64,000 nt of DNA from the NCBI GenBank assembly GCA_015179025.1, contig WHUX01000031.1, forward strand, positions 362,165-426,164, written 5' to 3'. Shown one piece after another: positions 32,894 through 43,529 of this stretch. This stretch comes from Terfezia claveryi. Taxonomy: Eukaryota; Ascomycota; Pezizomycetes; Pezizales; Pezizaceae. The notes under the pieces are model-generated. The model worked only from the letters and a program-made list of their open reading frames with translations. It made no database searches and was not told where the DNA came from. A program made the translations under genes and the position numbers. The first letter of the stretch is position 1; every line of letters begins with the position of its first letter.

Positions 32894-33229
32894 CACGTTA
32901 TGAATTGACCTTCAATATCAAGAGATGAAGAACCGCTTGAAAGAAACGCTTATGTTGTCCTACTATCGGCCTCTCCTACGCCCTTTGTTCATCCAAAGGC
33001 ATCGATCAATGATCCACGTTGTACACTACCAGAGTCTCCAAATCTACCCCCGCTTGAAGTGTTCTCTTACGTGCTACCAATCTTTATGCTTCTCGTTACT
33101 AGGTACAAGCCAATTCCATATTCGCCTCAACACCATATACTGCCCCCAATGTCCACTCCTGAGCCCCAAACCTATCTAGGAAATTTGACCCTGATTGGGA
33201 GTTTGGGACTACCGAGAATCCAGAATCTT
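32894..33229. other. No supportable gene
   Basis: Two overlapping short frames only; could be the 5' flank of the membrane-protein candidate. Confidence 0.3.
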
Positions 33230-34250
33230 TGGCATCTGGAAACATTGGAATTTGCGACCTGACTAGCGCTAAGGCAGCAAAAGGACACCGGGATAGTCGA
33301 GCTTCTCAACGACTGCCCAGCGGCCGTCTCCAGAGTCCTAAAGTTGGCAGCTGGGAAAGCCCCACGCTCTGGTATCGATGTGGAACTAGGCCTCCTCTAA
33401 CAAGATAGAAATCGGAGGTAACAAGACACAACCATCAGCTGGGTTGGCGGCCATATACGAATAATACACAATGGATCAGCGGACGATCTGGCAGCCCTGC
33501 ATTCGGCCCTGGACACATGTCCCTGCAATCAGGTATTATCACGTAAAGAGGAATCCACCAAAGATCCGAAGCCGCCAGAAACGCAGCTCGCACCCAACCA
33601 GGCATCGGAAAGAGAAGGACTGAATAGAACAGACACTCCCTTTCGGGCTACACTTGGCTACGGACAGACCGCGGCCCCCTAAGACCATGGCTACATCATA
33701 TTGCCAAATTCGACTCCAGCTCGGGGATTCCATTCAGGCAACAAAGGAACGGTGGGCAGCCAATATTGGCGAGGTCCTACATGAGGGTTGGAAAGTCTGC
33801 TATACAGATGGCGCAGGTCACCTCGAACACTACGCCTCTGCCATGGTTTCCGAGGACAGGCGAGGGAACCCATCCACCTTCGAGACGGCTTATCTGGGCG
33901 AAGCATACTTGGACGCGGACTCTGAATGGCAGGCCATCGTTGTGGCTCTTAAGGAACACAGACTGTCAGTTGGTGGTTATCTTGAGCGGCTCAACCTCAG
34001 GCCATACAAACGACCATAAATATCTCCCATGGCCTCCCGCCGAGGGCGGAATAGAGGTTCATTTGGCGGACATGCTGTCCGAACCAGAAATCAACCAACA
34101 TGACACCAGCATCTCTTGGGTACGCTCCCACCTTAGCAGCCCAGGGGATGAGAAAGCCAATAGACTAGCAGCCATCTCTTCAGCCCTTGCCCCAGTCTCT
34201 CTTGCACCCCCTTCCATAGTCACGGTTCCCCTCAACTAGCCCTCCCCCAC
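33230..34250 (+). mobile_element. LINE RNase H fragments (two adjacent pieces)
   Basis: Piece 1 (33230-33680) decays through VLKLAAGKAPRSGIDVE, a TTISWVGGHIRI-like stretch and a HSLSGYTWLRTDRGP-like end. Piece 2 (33690-34240) restarts upstream in the domain with KERWAANIGEVLHEGW, VCYTDGAGHLEHYASAM and YLGEAYLDADSEWQAIVVAL, then DTSISWVRSHLSSPGDEKAN. The order shows two different copies abutting, not one gene. Confidence 0.65.
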
Positions 34251-34590
34251 TGTCAGTCCTTTATTTATCGTCTGGTGCTTTCTTACTTTCTGTTCATCAA
34301 ACTTCCTTCACCCCTCTCCCACATTTCCATCCCATTTCTTCCCAACGAATACAGAACGAGAGATTCTTTTCCCTATTTCAAATATTAGTACTTCTCAATA
34401 GTCCTTTCAAAACCCGTCCAAACCTCATCTTTCTCAGCCTTTTCTCAATCTCTTTTCCCTTTTTAAAGTCTTTACCTTGCTCACTCACAGTCAGTGAATG
34501 CTTCGAACACAAAAGCTTGCCCACTCCAAGGGCATCTGAAACATGCTCATGAGCGGTGTCCTGCAACCAGACTATATGCGCGGTATAGTA

Positions 34591-34942
34591 CCGCAAGAAA
34601 ACAACTTTCAAATTCAAGGTATGTTTGGCGTTTCACCTTGTACTGGTACTTTTACTAGTTCTGCTGCTTCTTCTCCGCCTCCTGCTTGTTGTGTATACCA
34701 AGCACTCACTCTTCCTCCAATACCTAGTTCTCTGGGATCTGAAGGCTCCCTGGCTGTTAGTGAAACCGCAAAAAAAAAACTTTCAAGTTCAAGGTATGTT
34801 TGGCATTTCACCTTGTACTGGTACTTTTACTAGTACTGCTGCTTCTTCTCCACCTCCTGCTTGTTGTGTATATCAAGTACTGACTCTTCCTCCAATATGT
34901 AGTTCTCTAGGATCTGGAGGCTCCCTGGCTGTTAGTGAAAGG
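34591..34942 (+). repeat. Two tandem copies of a 176-bp unit
   Basis: 34591-34766 and 34767-34942 are about 90% identical, starting CCGCAAGAAAACAACTTTC and CCGCAAAAAAAAAACTTTC. Each unit spans one exon-like module and the GTATGT...CTAG segment beside it. Confidence 0.85.
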
Positions 34943-35403
34943 GCTGAGCGCAAACGCTTGCCACAGAAAACTCTCCTCTTCAGAGGGCTGCTAGTGTTTC
35001 TGCTGAAAGAACAAAGTCACCTCCTTCAAGGTATGTTTACTCCTCACTCCCTACTTAGCTTCCCATGCCTCCCACACTAGTTACTCACTTATATATACAT
35101 AACCAGAGAATGCTTTGAACGAAATGTGCCAAGCTGTTGTAGGCTCTCCCCAGTATTCCTCCTTCTAGGTATATTTCTCACTTCCTACTGCTTTGTTAGT
35201 TTCCTTATCATTATCTTCTCCCTCTTGTTCATGTCAAACACTGACTTCTCATCTTAAAAACTTACTGCGCTAGGTTCAAGTTGAAGCTACTCAGCCACAC
35301 ACTGTGTCAGCATAGGTATCCAGTCCTAACTGCCTGAGCTCGGTTCCACTACCCTTCCGTGCTTGTGAAGGTGACGACCAATGGGTTCAGCTAGAGTGCC
35401 CAG

Positions 35404-35760
35404 GTGACCCTATATATCACTGATGAGGATCTTCTTGTATATCGATGTTACAATAGAAGTTATATCAGCCAAGTGGAAGCTCTGCTCATCTCTTTGTATG
35501 ATTTGCTTTTCCAGATTATTGACAGGTCTCGCCACCAACAAGCATGCGATACGACTCAAGTCGATGACAACCTGCAACGACATGTGACTGAAACCAAACT
35601 TTGCTGGGCTGTTTGTGAGAGTTTGCAATACCTAACTCATCGCAGCGTCGAAACGCACGAGGGATGGATGATATATGAATTGCAAAGGGATATTGAAATA
35701 GGGCTGAGGTTGGAAAAAGCTTATGCACCTTGTATGTTACCGTCCTACGGCCTGTGTTAG
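35404..35760 (+). CDS. Open frame of 118 codons, unrecognised (possible exon)
   Basis: TLYITDEDLLVYRCYNRSYI...QRDIEIGLRLEKAYAP reads as a plausible helical protein. It opens at a GTG after CCAG rather than at an ATG, so it would have to be an internal exon. It lies between the repeated exon-like modules and may belong to the same gene. Confidence 0.35.
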   Translation: MTLYITDEDLLVYRCYNRSYISQVEALLISLYDLLFQIIDRSRHQQACDTTQVDDNLQRHVTETKLCWAVCESLQYLTHRSVETHEGWMIYELQRDIEIGLRLEKAYAPCMLPSYGLC

Positions 35761-36234
35761 CTACCTCTTCTTCTTTTTCATGTCAAACACTAACTTCTCC
35801 TAGCTCCTCGCACCAAAGAGCAGACACTCCCTATATAGTCTGAGAAACTGAAGCCGCCACACCACCAATACTAGAACATGTTGGAGGTGGTGGCATTGAG
35901 GATCACATCCTGAGGGCAAATTTACAAACGATACCAGTATGTTTGCCACTCGTACTTCCTTTCATCACAACCACTGACTTCTCATTCTAGCTCCAGGTTC
36001 TAGACTCGAGTTGCTCACTCACAGTCAGCGAAGACTTCGAACGCAATCTAGCTGGGGGTTAGACCGGGAGTACTTTCAATCCTTATCGGCCGCTTGGTTG
36101 AATGGCCACCCTATATCTGGTTGTAGAGAGATCTGGGAGTGTTGCCTCGGGTGGGGCCTCGGTAACTCAAAACGAGTTACCATATTCTGTGTTCAGTTAT
36201 TAGCAAAATCATATACTGTAGATTTAGAGTATAA

Positions 36235-36938
36235 AATAAATAAAAATCAAATTTCTTCTTCATTTCCGATTGCTACCACAGCCTTGTTTTCCACAGTCTG
36301 CTTGTTGGTTTCCCCCAGATCATTCTTCATCCCTTCCTCCAGGCTTTTCCGTTCCGACTTCCTCTACAAAGTATCCATCAGATTGATGCCTTTCTTTTCC
36401 TTCTGCTGCCTTGCATTCTGCGCTACCTCTACTCTCCTCTTGATCCTCAACATTTCGACGGCCTCGATATCCCCGACTGTGCCAATTCCTGGCAAAACCC
36501 TCAAAGTCCTCATTCCCTCAACCATAACATCTATCTTGCCTCAAAGTTAACCCAATTCTCCAGTCTTTTCCTCCCATTCAATCCTATCTACTGGCCGCTT
36601 CACATCCCCCACTTTCCAATGACAGCACGTTATGTCATGGTATTTATATGACTAATCACAATCCGCTGTCCTTTCCGAACAACATCGCCAATATGTCCTT
36701 GTGACTCAAATTCGTTCAGGCCCAAATCAATTGACTGCAGATCCAGAGCATCATCTTTCAACGACTTCCACGCAGCCAAAGACCATAAGCGATTATTACT
36801 AACTGTCAGAACCATCTGATATAAGTTTGGCAGAGGGGGATTTTGTCCCCCATGTGGTGGGTCCTTGACACGCTGCTGCGGGTATAGGGTAGTTGCTTTG
36901 GCTTCGTATCGCTGCTGTATTCTGTTCTGTGGGACCAC
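36235..36938 (-). pseudogene. Minus-strand open frames, unrecognised
   Basis: 36938-36630 encodes VPQNRIQQRYEAKATTLYPQ...FESQGHIGDVVRKGQRIVI. After about 90 nt a second frame (36545-36235) encodes PGIGTVGDIEAVEMLRIKRR, then VEVAQNARQQKEKKGINL, with a TAG in the middle. Both look protein-like and lie in the same direction, but I find no convincing intron joining them. No family recognised. Confidence 0.35.
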
Positions 36939-37442
36939 CCATAGGAATATTATCTGGTTCCTTCTTCCATCAACAGGGATGGCTTGCAGAAGGTCGTTCA
37001 GTCCTATTGAGGATCTCGAGACTTTTTGTGAAAATTTTTCATTGGCTGCGAAAATTTTTCAGTGGCTGCGAAGATCTTTTCATGGGTTGCGACAATCAGT
37101 TGAGCAGCCTACGATAGCCTTCGCTTGTAAATATGTGTTATTCGGTACTTAAAGGTAGATTTTCCTTCTTCTCTTTCTCCGTTCATTATACTCTTTCTCC
37201 GCTCATTATCTGCACTTCCTGTCCTGCATCAACAATCAGCACAATGAGCAAAATTTCCGTGTCGCCTGTTCATACTCCAGATGATTTCAGAACGAGGTTT
37301 AGCAGAAGAGGGTATAGAAGAGGAAATTGACGTCGAAGGCGAAGATGATGATGATTGATAATTACTATGAAGCTAGCTAGCAAGTTCGAATATAATTATG
37401 ATTGTGTTGGCTGGTGCTCGATATCCAAAGGTCTCGAGACCA
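36939..37442. other. No supportable gene; small tandem repeat
   Basis: 37027-37092 carries three degenerate copies of a roughly 22-bp unit around AAAATTTTTCAGTGGCTGCG. Otherwise low-complexity DNA. Confidence 0.4.
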
Positions 37443-37512
37443 CTGTCCCTGCCCACGAGACGTCTCGAGATCTGGCCCCGTCTTGTCTCGAGACGTCTCG
37501 TGCCCAGGCCTA
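37443..37512. mobile_element. hAT remnant consisting of two abutting termini (about 70 bp)
   Basis: The right side ends GTCTCGTGCCCAGGCCTA, the hAT terminus seen at 8477 and 43058. The left side, CCCTGCCCACGAGACGTCTC, is a mutated inverted copy. Almost nothing lies between the two subterminal CTCGAGA blocks. No 8-bp duplication is evident. Confidence 0.5.
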
Positions 37513-37588
37513 AAACGAGGCCTAAGGTAGATTTTTTTCGCCTGTTCCTTGATTCTATGTGAAGCCGGAGCTTCTTGTAATGCGTCCC

Positions 37589-37930
37589 TCAGTGTAGGAG
37601 GTCCCTAAAGGCTGAATCTCCAGGTGATGTTGGCAGTGGCTCGAGTGAAATAATTACATCATGGGCATGGACCTGACCCTGGAGTAGCGGATGTGGTAAG
37701 GCCGGAGAGTATAGTGTAAGTGTTGGCCCTTGTCCAAAAACTCGATGTGTAAGACTTCCGAAGATGGTGCCCTCGACAGACCCGAACGCCGGATATTTTT
37801 GTATTAAGTGCTGAAAGAACATTTTCCCCTTCTTGGCGTCTTCAGCTACCGTACTGTCGCAGCCACCAGGAGGTCTATGATATGGGGAGTAATGGGGCGA
37901 ACGGTGTGGAACACCGAAATTCGCGTACTA
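37589..37930 (-). CDS. Open frame of about 113 codons, unrecognised (3' exon candidate)
   Basis: From about 37930 the minus strand is open without an ATG until MFFQHLIQKYPAFGS (ATG at 37822), and ends GDSAFRDLLH. The upstream part (HRSPHYSPYHRPPGGCDS, then AEDAKKGKMFFQ) is equally protein-like, so this may be the last exon of a minus-strand gene including the next two entries. Confidence 0.35.
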
Positions 37931-38063
37931 GCAGATCGAGTTGACTGGTGGGGCGAGGTAGCGGTAGGGAATATTAGCATTAAAGTGTTGCTATCGATGC
38001 CGGGTTCCTAGTCTTCGATGAAATGCATATCTCGATTTTTTACAGCTTTATTAGCCTTCTTTC

Positions 38064-38627
38064 TCAACATGACTTCATAGACGTCCCATCGGCCATAAAA
38101 CCTGATATGTTCGTTGGTAGGTACTGGATTTCAAGGGCAGCCTCAACGTTTTGAATATGATGTGGGGAATAGTTCCAAAAAGCGAATATATCATGTGAAA
38201 ATGTACCAAATCCCCCAGCCATACAAAACCGTCTGCTTGCCACAACTTTGTCCCAGTTCCAAGGTACCATATAATAGACTTCTAGGTTAAGTTGCTTACT
38301 CCAGGACCGGTACTGTTGCTCGTTCGGTGATGATGAATGAATGAAAAACCAGCGCATATTAAGAATGAGAAACTCACTTGGGGTGGTGTCCATGAGGGCT
38401 AGGATTGTCTTATCTTGGGCGGTCGAGATATGTGAAGATGAAAACACTGTCTTATCATTGATGAATTCTACTTCCCAGTCCGAAAACACATATAGGCCCT
38501 GTTGGTCTATCTGGAGTATGGTAGGATAGCCGTGTAGGTTTTGGACCAAAAGGTATGATAGCGAAACCGACTTTCCTAGGGAGAGGGTCAGTATTTTGAC
38601 AAACATCATTAACTGAAAGGAGACCAA
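38064..38627 (-). CDS. Open frame of 187 codons, unrecognised
   Basis: Opens at a TTG after an intron-like CCTTTCAG and runs QGLYVFSDWEVEFINDKTVF...NWDKVVASRRFCMAGGFG...FMADGTSMKSC. The GTGAGT...CAACAG segment inside (about 38372-38297) is open and in frame, so it need not be spliced. I recognise no domain. Confidence 0.4.
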   Translation of the reverse strand: MVSFQLMMFVKILTLSLGKSVSLSYLLVQNLHGYPTILQIDQQGLYVFSDWEVEFINDKTVFSSSHISTAQDKTILALMDTTPSEFLILNMRWFFIHSSSPNEQQYRSWSKQLNLEVYYMVPWNWDKVVASRRFCMAGGFGTFSHDIFAFWNYSPHHIQNVEAALEIQYLPTNISGFMADGTSMKSC

Positions 38628-38727
38628 AAAGGAATGCTACCAATTCCAAGTTGGCCCAAAATTAATACCCTCTCTTTCCATCAGCATAGCCATGCCTGAT
38701 ATGCTGCTCCAACACCTCATATGCTGC

Positions 38728-39342
38728 TCAAATAAGAAGTGTGGACAGGTCATTGGAGCATGGAAGATACCCCCCCATACCCCCAAAATAGCCTTCAAGA
38801 TTTAATAGCTTGCACTGCCTCTGGTAGTAGCTGATTGGCAATGCACTGGCGGCACTGCGAGACGTATTTTCTACTGCGTAGAATGGGACCGCAACGTCCG
38901 CAGTATAAATAAACCGGTGAGCCATAGCTACTTTCCTCCAGAGTGACTGATAGAGTAGGCTAAAGGGATGATGGTCTGGCACAATAAAGGCCGTATGGTT
39001 CGGGAGCTGTCACGCCACAGTCACTATGCCCTCCACATATTCAATCTTAACATTATTCTCCCCGCCCAACAACTTTGGAACACAAACTCTGCCCTCCACC
39101 TCTGGTGTATACGTGACCATAGTCCTCATATACCTCAGAAACTGTCTCGGAGTCATACGATAGGACCCTTCTAGCATGATTCCGGGCATCCTATTAGTTG
39201 TAGGAATGGCGGGGTACAGCTCCTGTAGGTCTGCGACGAACTCATTGGGGGTAAGGTGTTCATTTAACAACAGAATGTAATCTTTCGGTGGGGCAGTGGA
39301 CTGAGGACTTTGGAGCTTCAGAGCGAAGATTTTGTTGGACAT
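38728..39342 (-). CDS. Two-exon gene candidate, unrecognised
   Basis: Exon 1 starts at an ATG (39342; SNKIFALKLQSPQSTAPPKD...FLRYMRTMVTY) and could use a GTGACT donor near 39030. Joined to an acceptor CTATCAG near 38951 in phase 0, it would continue SLWRKVAMAHRFIYTADVAV...CSNDLSTLLI to 38728. An alternative frame of the second part reads LYCGRCGPILRSRKYVSQC and RQCIANQLLPEAVQAIKS with two CxxC pairs. Which frame is real is undecided. Confidence 0.4.
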
Positions 39343-41007
39343 GTTTATGGCTGAAGTAGGTACTCAATGGTCTCGCCCTAATCTTCAAGTGTTCTTTGGT
39401 TGGTTCTGTAATTATCCTCAATTGATTCGAGCTTCTAACCATAGAATCCAGAATCAGGTTGAGCAGGATCTTGAGAGTTGTAGAGGGTTGAATCTTGGGA
39501 GATGTGAAGTGTTTAATTATCTTGGATATTTGCTTTATTGTCTTAAGAATGATCTGATCTTTTCCTGTGACCTTAGAAGGAGAAGAGAAATCCCTAAAGA
39601 GGAAAATTAAGCTTAACCCAGATCATCAAGACGCTATACGCTATAACGATGTAATGACGCAATAGAGAAGTATACATTTTCCACACTAACCATGATGGAC
39701 TAAGGGAAGCTTGGCATGACGAGAACTTAAATCATCATCAATTATGTCAGGCTGTTAATCACATCTACGAGGCAAACAGTTGGGTGAGAGAATGTAGCAG
39801 GGGATTCAATTAATCACGGTCAGGAGCCCATACTTTCTTTTTTTTTTTTTTTTTTTAAAGGTCTATAGCGAATTGGTCCGAGTTCTTACCCTGACAACTC
39901 GTTCGGCAATCGACTCGCCTCGGTCGCCGCGCGTACCAACTCGCCGATTATTCGGTGATCTACCGAATACTCGCCAACAGACAATCTTTTGAGAAAATTT
40001 ACCGCTTGGTTGGGCAACAATTGAGAGATTAGATGCCCGTAGATTCTTAGGGTGTTATTGCGGAAGAAGTGGAAATCCAGGCTTAAGTATATAGATAACG
40101 GCTCAAAGCAAGCACCAAATACCTGGATCCCATGCCCCTAGTCTGGTAAGTTATTTAACACACTAAACTCTTAACCTAGATCATTCTGGGTAGACTTGCT
40201 CCTTGACCGTCCTCAATGCCCACCCCCCCCCCCCCTAATTTAAGTGCATGCTCATGTATCTTCTATCATACCAGGAGGTGTAGACTTGACTTGATTGTTT
40301 TTGCACCTATGTGAGAGGGCCAGGAAAGATACCCAGGCTCGGCTCAATCATATTATTCCAATTTAATACCTGGTCATATATTCACACCATGCAATTTATG
40401 TTTTAGCCATATACTAGGAAATCTCCTTAAACTCCATGATCCAGGGCTCTTAGACACTTCAAAAATAATTCTCCGAACTCGTACGCAGCTTTTGAGCCCC
40501 CTACCATCCAATTCCACCGAAAAGCCATTGAGTTGTACCCTGCAGTTGTTATGTTGCATATCCCCGTCGTGTTGCATTATCCCGTCGAATGCTGTAGAGT
40601 TGTAGTGGGATGATGGAATGGTTCAGTGGAAGTATATCTATGGCTCAACTATGATATAGAAGCTCAAGCATGGTAGTTCTTTCAATGTATAGTTTCTACC
40701 TCACCCCTGCGTTGGGGCGTGGAGCATCTAGAGTTCCAGCCCACAACTACTTTAATGGCGTTACTTTTTTATTTTTTTATTTTTTATTTTTAAATTTATG
40801 GTGCTGCTGGCATGGGACGTCCACAAGGTAAACTGCCGTCGTTCCTGATTGTAGTCAAAGAGTATATATAAGCAATATGATATGAAAAGGTACAGCTTAA
40901 TATATAAGGCTTTGTTTAATGAGGTAGAGTTAAGATATCTATTTTTTTTGATAGCTAAACTTAATATAGAAATCATTCTGACATAATTACCCTTTTCTTC
41001 TAAATAA
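39343..41007. other. Spacer, nothing recognised
   Basis: AT-rich DNA with a T-run (39836-39856) and a C-run (40220-40233). No frame with protein-like composition. Confidence 0.4.
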
Positions 41008-41016
41008 TACACAAGT

Positions 41017-41025
41017 TAGTCTGGT
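41017..41025 (+). mobile_element. Micro-insertion, 9 bp (TAGTCTGGT), perfect 9-bp target duplication
   Basis: TACACAAGT lies at 41008-41016 and 41026-41034, exactly. One of the two shortest members of the family. Confidence 0.75.
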
Positions 41026-41153
41026 TACACAAGTATGAACAATTACTTTCAACTTTAGGAGAACTTCTGAAAGGTCATGTGACAACACCACCAACTTACC
41101 CGATCTGGTCTTTAGGTAGTTGACACTAGTAAGGTTAAACCCTCCGAATCCAC

Positions 41154-41168
41154 TAGTCTGGTTGGCAC
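41154..41168 (+). mobile_element. Micro-insertion, 15 bp, perfect 9-bp target duplication
   Basis: TAGTCTGGTTGGCAC lies between CGAATCCAC at 41145-41153 and CGAATCCAC at 41169-41177. Confidence 0.9.
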
Positions 41169-41704
41169 CGAATCCACCACGACTTCTTCTTCTCTTCTGC
41201 ATCACGGAATGACAGGAAATTCACACTTCAGACCCTGTATTTTCTGAACATAGGTGTTAGGGGCGAGCCGGTGACCATGGCAATATTGTCGGAACATGGA
41301 GAATAGGGAAATTGGAGCGAGCGATATCACGATCACCAAACTCGGGCCTAACTGACTGCACGTACGGGTGCGGGTTGAACTTAGAACATTGCTCGAAGAG
41401 CCAACAACTAGATACAGGATGTGTGTCCGCCCGTAACAATAGGCTCGCACCAGAATAGTCTCGAAAGAAGCTTTACACCAGATCCTCCTGTTGGGCTAAC
41501 TCTACCAGCATGTTACTGTACACCTCACATCAGAAAACCCACGCAGCATAACGCACCCAACGAAGCCCTGCTTCATTATTATTCCATCTTCCCTCTCTAC
41601 GCTCCGACAGTACTCTCACTACCTGCTGTTCGCACTGCCTCACCGGCAGCTATGGCAACGCCTCAGCACGCCCCTAGTTGTTAAAATGTACATCCGGCAC
41701 ACCC

Positions 41705-41795
41705 TAGTCTAGTTGGCACAACGACCTCTGCCAACCAGACTTAGTCTGGTTGGCACACTACGAGGGGCTTGTGCCAACCAGACTAAACCAGACTA
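41705..41795. mobile_element. Composite micro-insertion (38-bp element containing a 44-bp element)
   Basis: GGCACACCC flanks it exactly (41696-41704 and 41796-41804). After removal of the inner insertion and one copy of its target duplication, the outer element is 38 bp: TAGTCTAGTTGGCA, ten bases, then TGCCAACCAGACTA. The arms are 14 bp with one mismatch. Confidence 0.93.
41742..41785. mobile_element. Palindromic 44-bp micro-element, perfect 9-bp target duplication
   Basis: The left arm is TAGTCTGGTTGGCACA, the centre CTACGAGGGGCT and the right arm TGTGCCAACCAGACTA; the arms are perfect 16-bp inverted repeats. The duplicated target AACCAGACT (41733-41741 and 41786-41794) is the terminal part of the outer micro-element. 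This is the longest single unit of the family seen here and the likely parent form. Confidence 0.95.
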
Positions 41796-42289
41796 GGCAC
41801 ACCCGCTACGCGGATTATCCACCGGCAAAGCCATTCGGATTATCTATCGCCGAAGCACAATTTTTCAGCTGAACGCAAGAATCTTACGATCGCACATACG
41901 AAATTATTTTCAGTATATCGTGTTGAGTCAACTCTGGTGGCTACCCGGTGGCCACAGGACTGCTACCCGCGATCCCTGTTTTTTTGATTCTTATTGGCCG
42001 AATAACACATCCCTGCGCCCTGTCTTTTACCCTTATGTATATGGTCAAAACCTAACAATAAAGATCTACACCTTCATGTATCTACCTCAATAAAAAGACC
42101 TGTAATTCCTAGAAATGCAACCTGAGTTGAAGATGACCACGCATCTAAAGTAAGAGAGATTTTCGCTCCACTTTCAATATGTTCCTGCAACCGCTTCTGG
42201 ACTTGCTGAAATAAAGTGGTATATAATATAGGTTGCGCGTGAGCATCTTGTAGCCTTTATTGTTAGTTCAAATTCTCGCTTGCAACAGT

Positions 42290-43058
42290 TGAAAATGCGC
42301 ATTTTATTCGATTGCTACAATATTGTAATCCTTTATATCGTCCAATTTTACGGCGGACTTTAGGTCGTGAAATCCATGATCTAATTAGTATAAGCAAGCT
42401 CACAACCAGATTTAAAATTCAGACCTTATTATCAAATCGCGCTGCTACTGTACGTGTAGAAGCTGCCTGTACTGCTAATGCAAATGGTGTTAATTGCTGC
42501 TGTACTTGAGCCTGATTAAGCTGTGATTTCATTAATTCTCGTATTTTCCTCATGTGTTGTTGGTAGGCGAGGGTGTTGCTTTCGGAAATGTCGCAGTTGT
42601 GCACTTGTAATTGTGAATTTTGCTGGTACTTTGCATGGAATGCCAGTACAATGTGTACAATAGATATGGTGGCGTGATGGCTCATCTGGAATAGACTTCC
42701 GGATTGATAGCTTTCGTGTGTAGAGATAGTTGTTAAATCGACGAAAACCAGCACCTGATACCGTATGACCATCCTGCAGTTCCTGGTATCGGCCGGCAAG
42801 GGAAGAAATATATTCCTGAACTGCAGGTAAGGGTTGAGTCATTCTGGCTGAATTCGAGCGGAGCACAGAAAAAAGAATAGAGGTAAAGGTGGTGGGAATG
42901 CAATGTATTATGAAGATTTGGACACCCTGGCTACCTTCGGTATTTCGCGGTTGCAATGACCTCCGGGCTCGAGCCGGGGCTCGAGACTTTCCCGCCCCTG
43001 GCTCAAGCCGAAGTCTCGAGCCGAAGTCTCGACCCGGCTCGTCTCGTGCCCAGGCCTA
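42290..43058 (-). mobile_element. Rearranged hAT-type element
   Basis: The right end at 43058 (CGTCTCGTGCCCAGGCCTA) matches the terminus of the 560-bp hAT element. Subterminal CTCGAGCC/CTCGAGAC repeats follow. The interior on the minus strand encodes the N-terminal hAT-like protein. By contrast 42290-42385 matches the hAT element at 8240-8310 on the plus strand (CTACAATATTG, GCGGACTTTAGG), so the two halves are in opposite orientation. The left terminus is not found. Confidence 0.6.
42516..42842 (-). pseudogene. hAT transposase N-terminal fragment with BED-like zinc finger
   Basis: ATG at 42842: MTQPLPAVQEYISSLAGRYQ..., then IYCTHCTGI...LRHFRKQHP. That is a CxxC...H...H arrangement typical of BED fingers at the start of hAT transposases. 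The frame stops at 42516. A neighbouring frame (42600-42419) continues with RKIRELMKSQLNQAQVQQQL. The catalytic region is absent. The short derivative at 7918-8477 preserves the PAVQEFITSL and EEETTQIDKITT parts. Confidence 0.6.
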
Positions 43059-43076
43059 CGCATATTGAAGGATTAC

Positions 43077-43303
43077 TCCCCTGTTCTCTTCAAGCTGAAC
43101 CTACAGCCAATATCAGGGACCTACAAGATGTTCTGCAGCGTGAGGAGAATGGTATTGAGACTCTAGAAATTCAATGCAGGCGTCTGCATGTTCAGCGCAG
43201 GATCACTGACTTTCTGGTGCCTCCTCTCCTTGACATTCCCGCCTCCACACCTACTACTCTCGTTTGGATATTTCTTGTTTATATTCTCTGCTTGGATTTA
43301 TAA
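43077..43303 (+). CDS. Open frame next to the hAT terminus, unrecognised
   Basis: Reads LLPCSLQAEPTANIRDLQDV...CRRLHVQRRITDFLVPPLL and ends in a hydrophobic WIFLVYILCLDL. Protein-like but short and without its own ATG; could be an exon or element remnant. Confidence 0.25.
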
Positions 43304-43529
43304 GCCTATTCCACAACATTTCCTAGCGCTAGTTAACTTCATTTTATAGTTACCTATTTCCTCTTGCTATAAGCATATATTGGTTACAAGCATACTTGAA
43401 CGATATGCTTGTATCGAGAGTCCTCTGTAGCTCGTCTAGTTCGCATCTAATGTTGATGGCCAAGTGAAGTTCACCCAGTCATCAAGACATGACCCCACTT
43501 GCACCCAGTAGAAGTAGCAAATACATTAG

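Larger units (their letters stand above)
34450..36060 (+). other. Region of repeated exon-like modules (xVSExxERKxL)
   Basis: Short segments, each preceded by an intron-like AG and some followed by GTATGT, encode related peptides: TVSECFEHKSLPTPR (34481), SLAVSETARKQLSNS (a composite of the module at about 34735), AVSERAERKRLPQKTL (34929), RECFERNVPSCCRL (35106) and TVSEDFERN (36022). The introns between would be 100-plus nt with GTATGT donors and CTAG/CAG acceptors. This looks like serial exon duplication in a gene I cannot identify. Stops in several frames may mean that it is decayed. Confidence 0.4.
41679..42056 (-). mobile_element. LTR-like repeat, reverse orientation, carrying nested micro-insertions
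   Basis: The reverse complement aligns with the LTR at 27228-27715 from the ATATACAT / GCAGGGATGTGTTATTC block to the terminus TTTAACA. Near that terminus a 91-bp micro-insertion composite with its 9-bp duplication interrupts the alignment. The opposite end is truncated. Confidence 0.65.

Noticed and set aside
38297..38372. GTGAGT...CAACAG intron within the 187-codon frame
   Set aside because: The segment is open and in frame, and splicing it would create an immediate stop.
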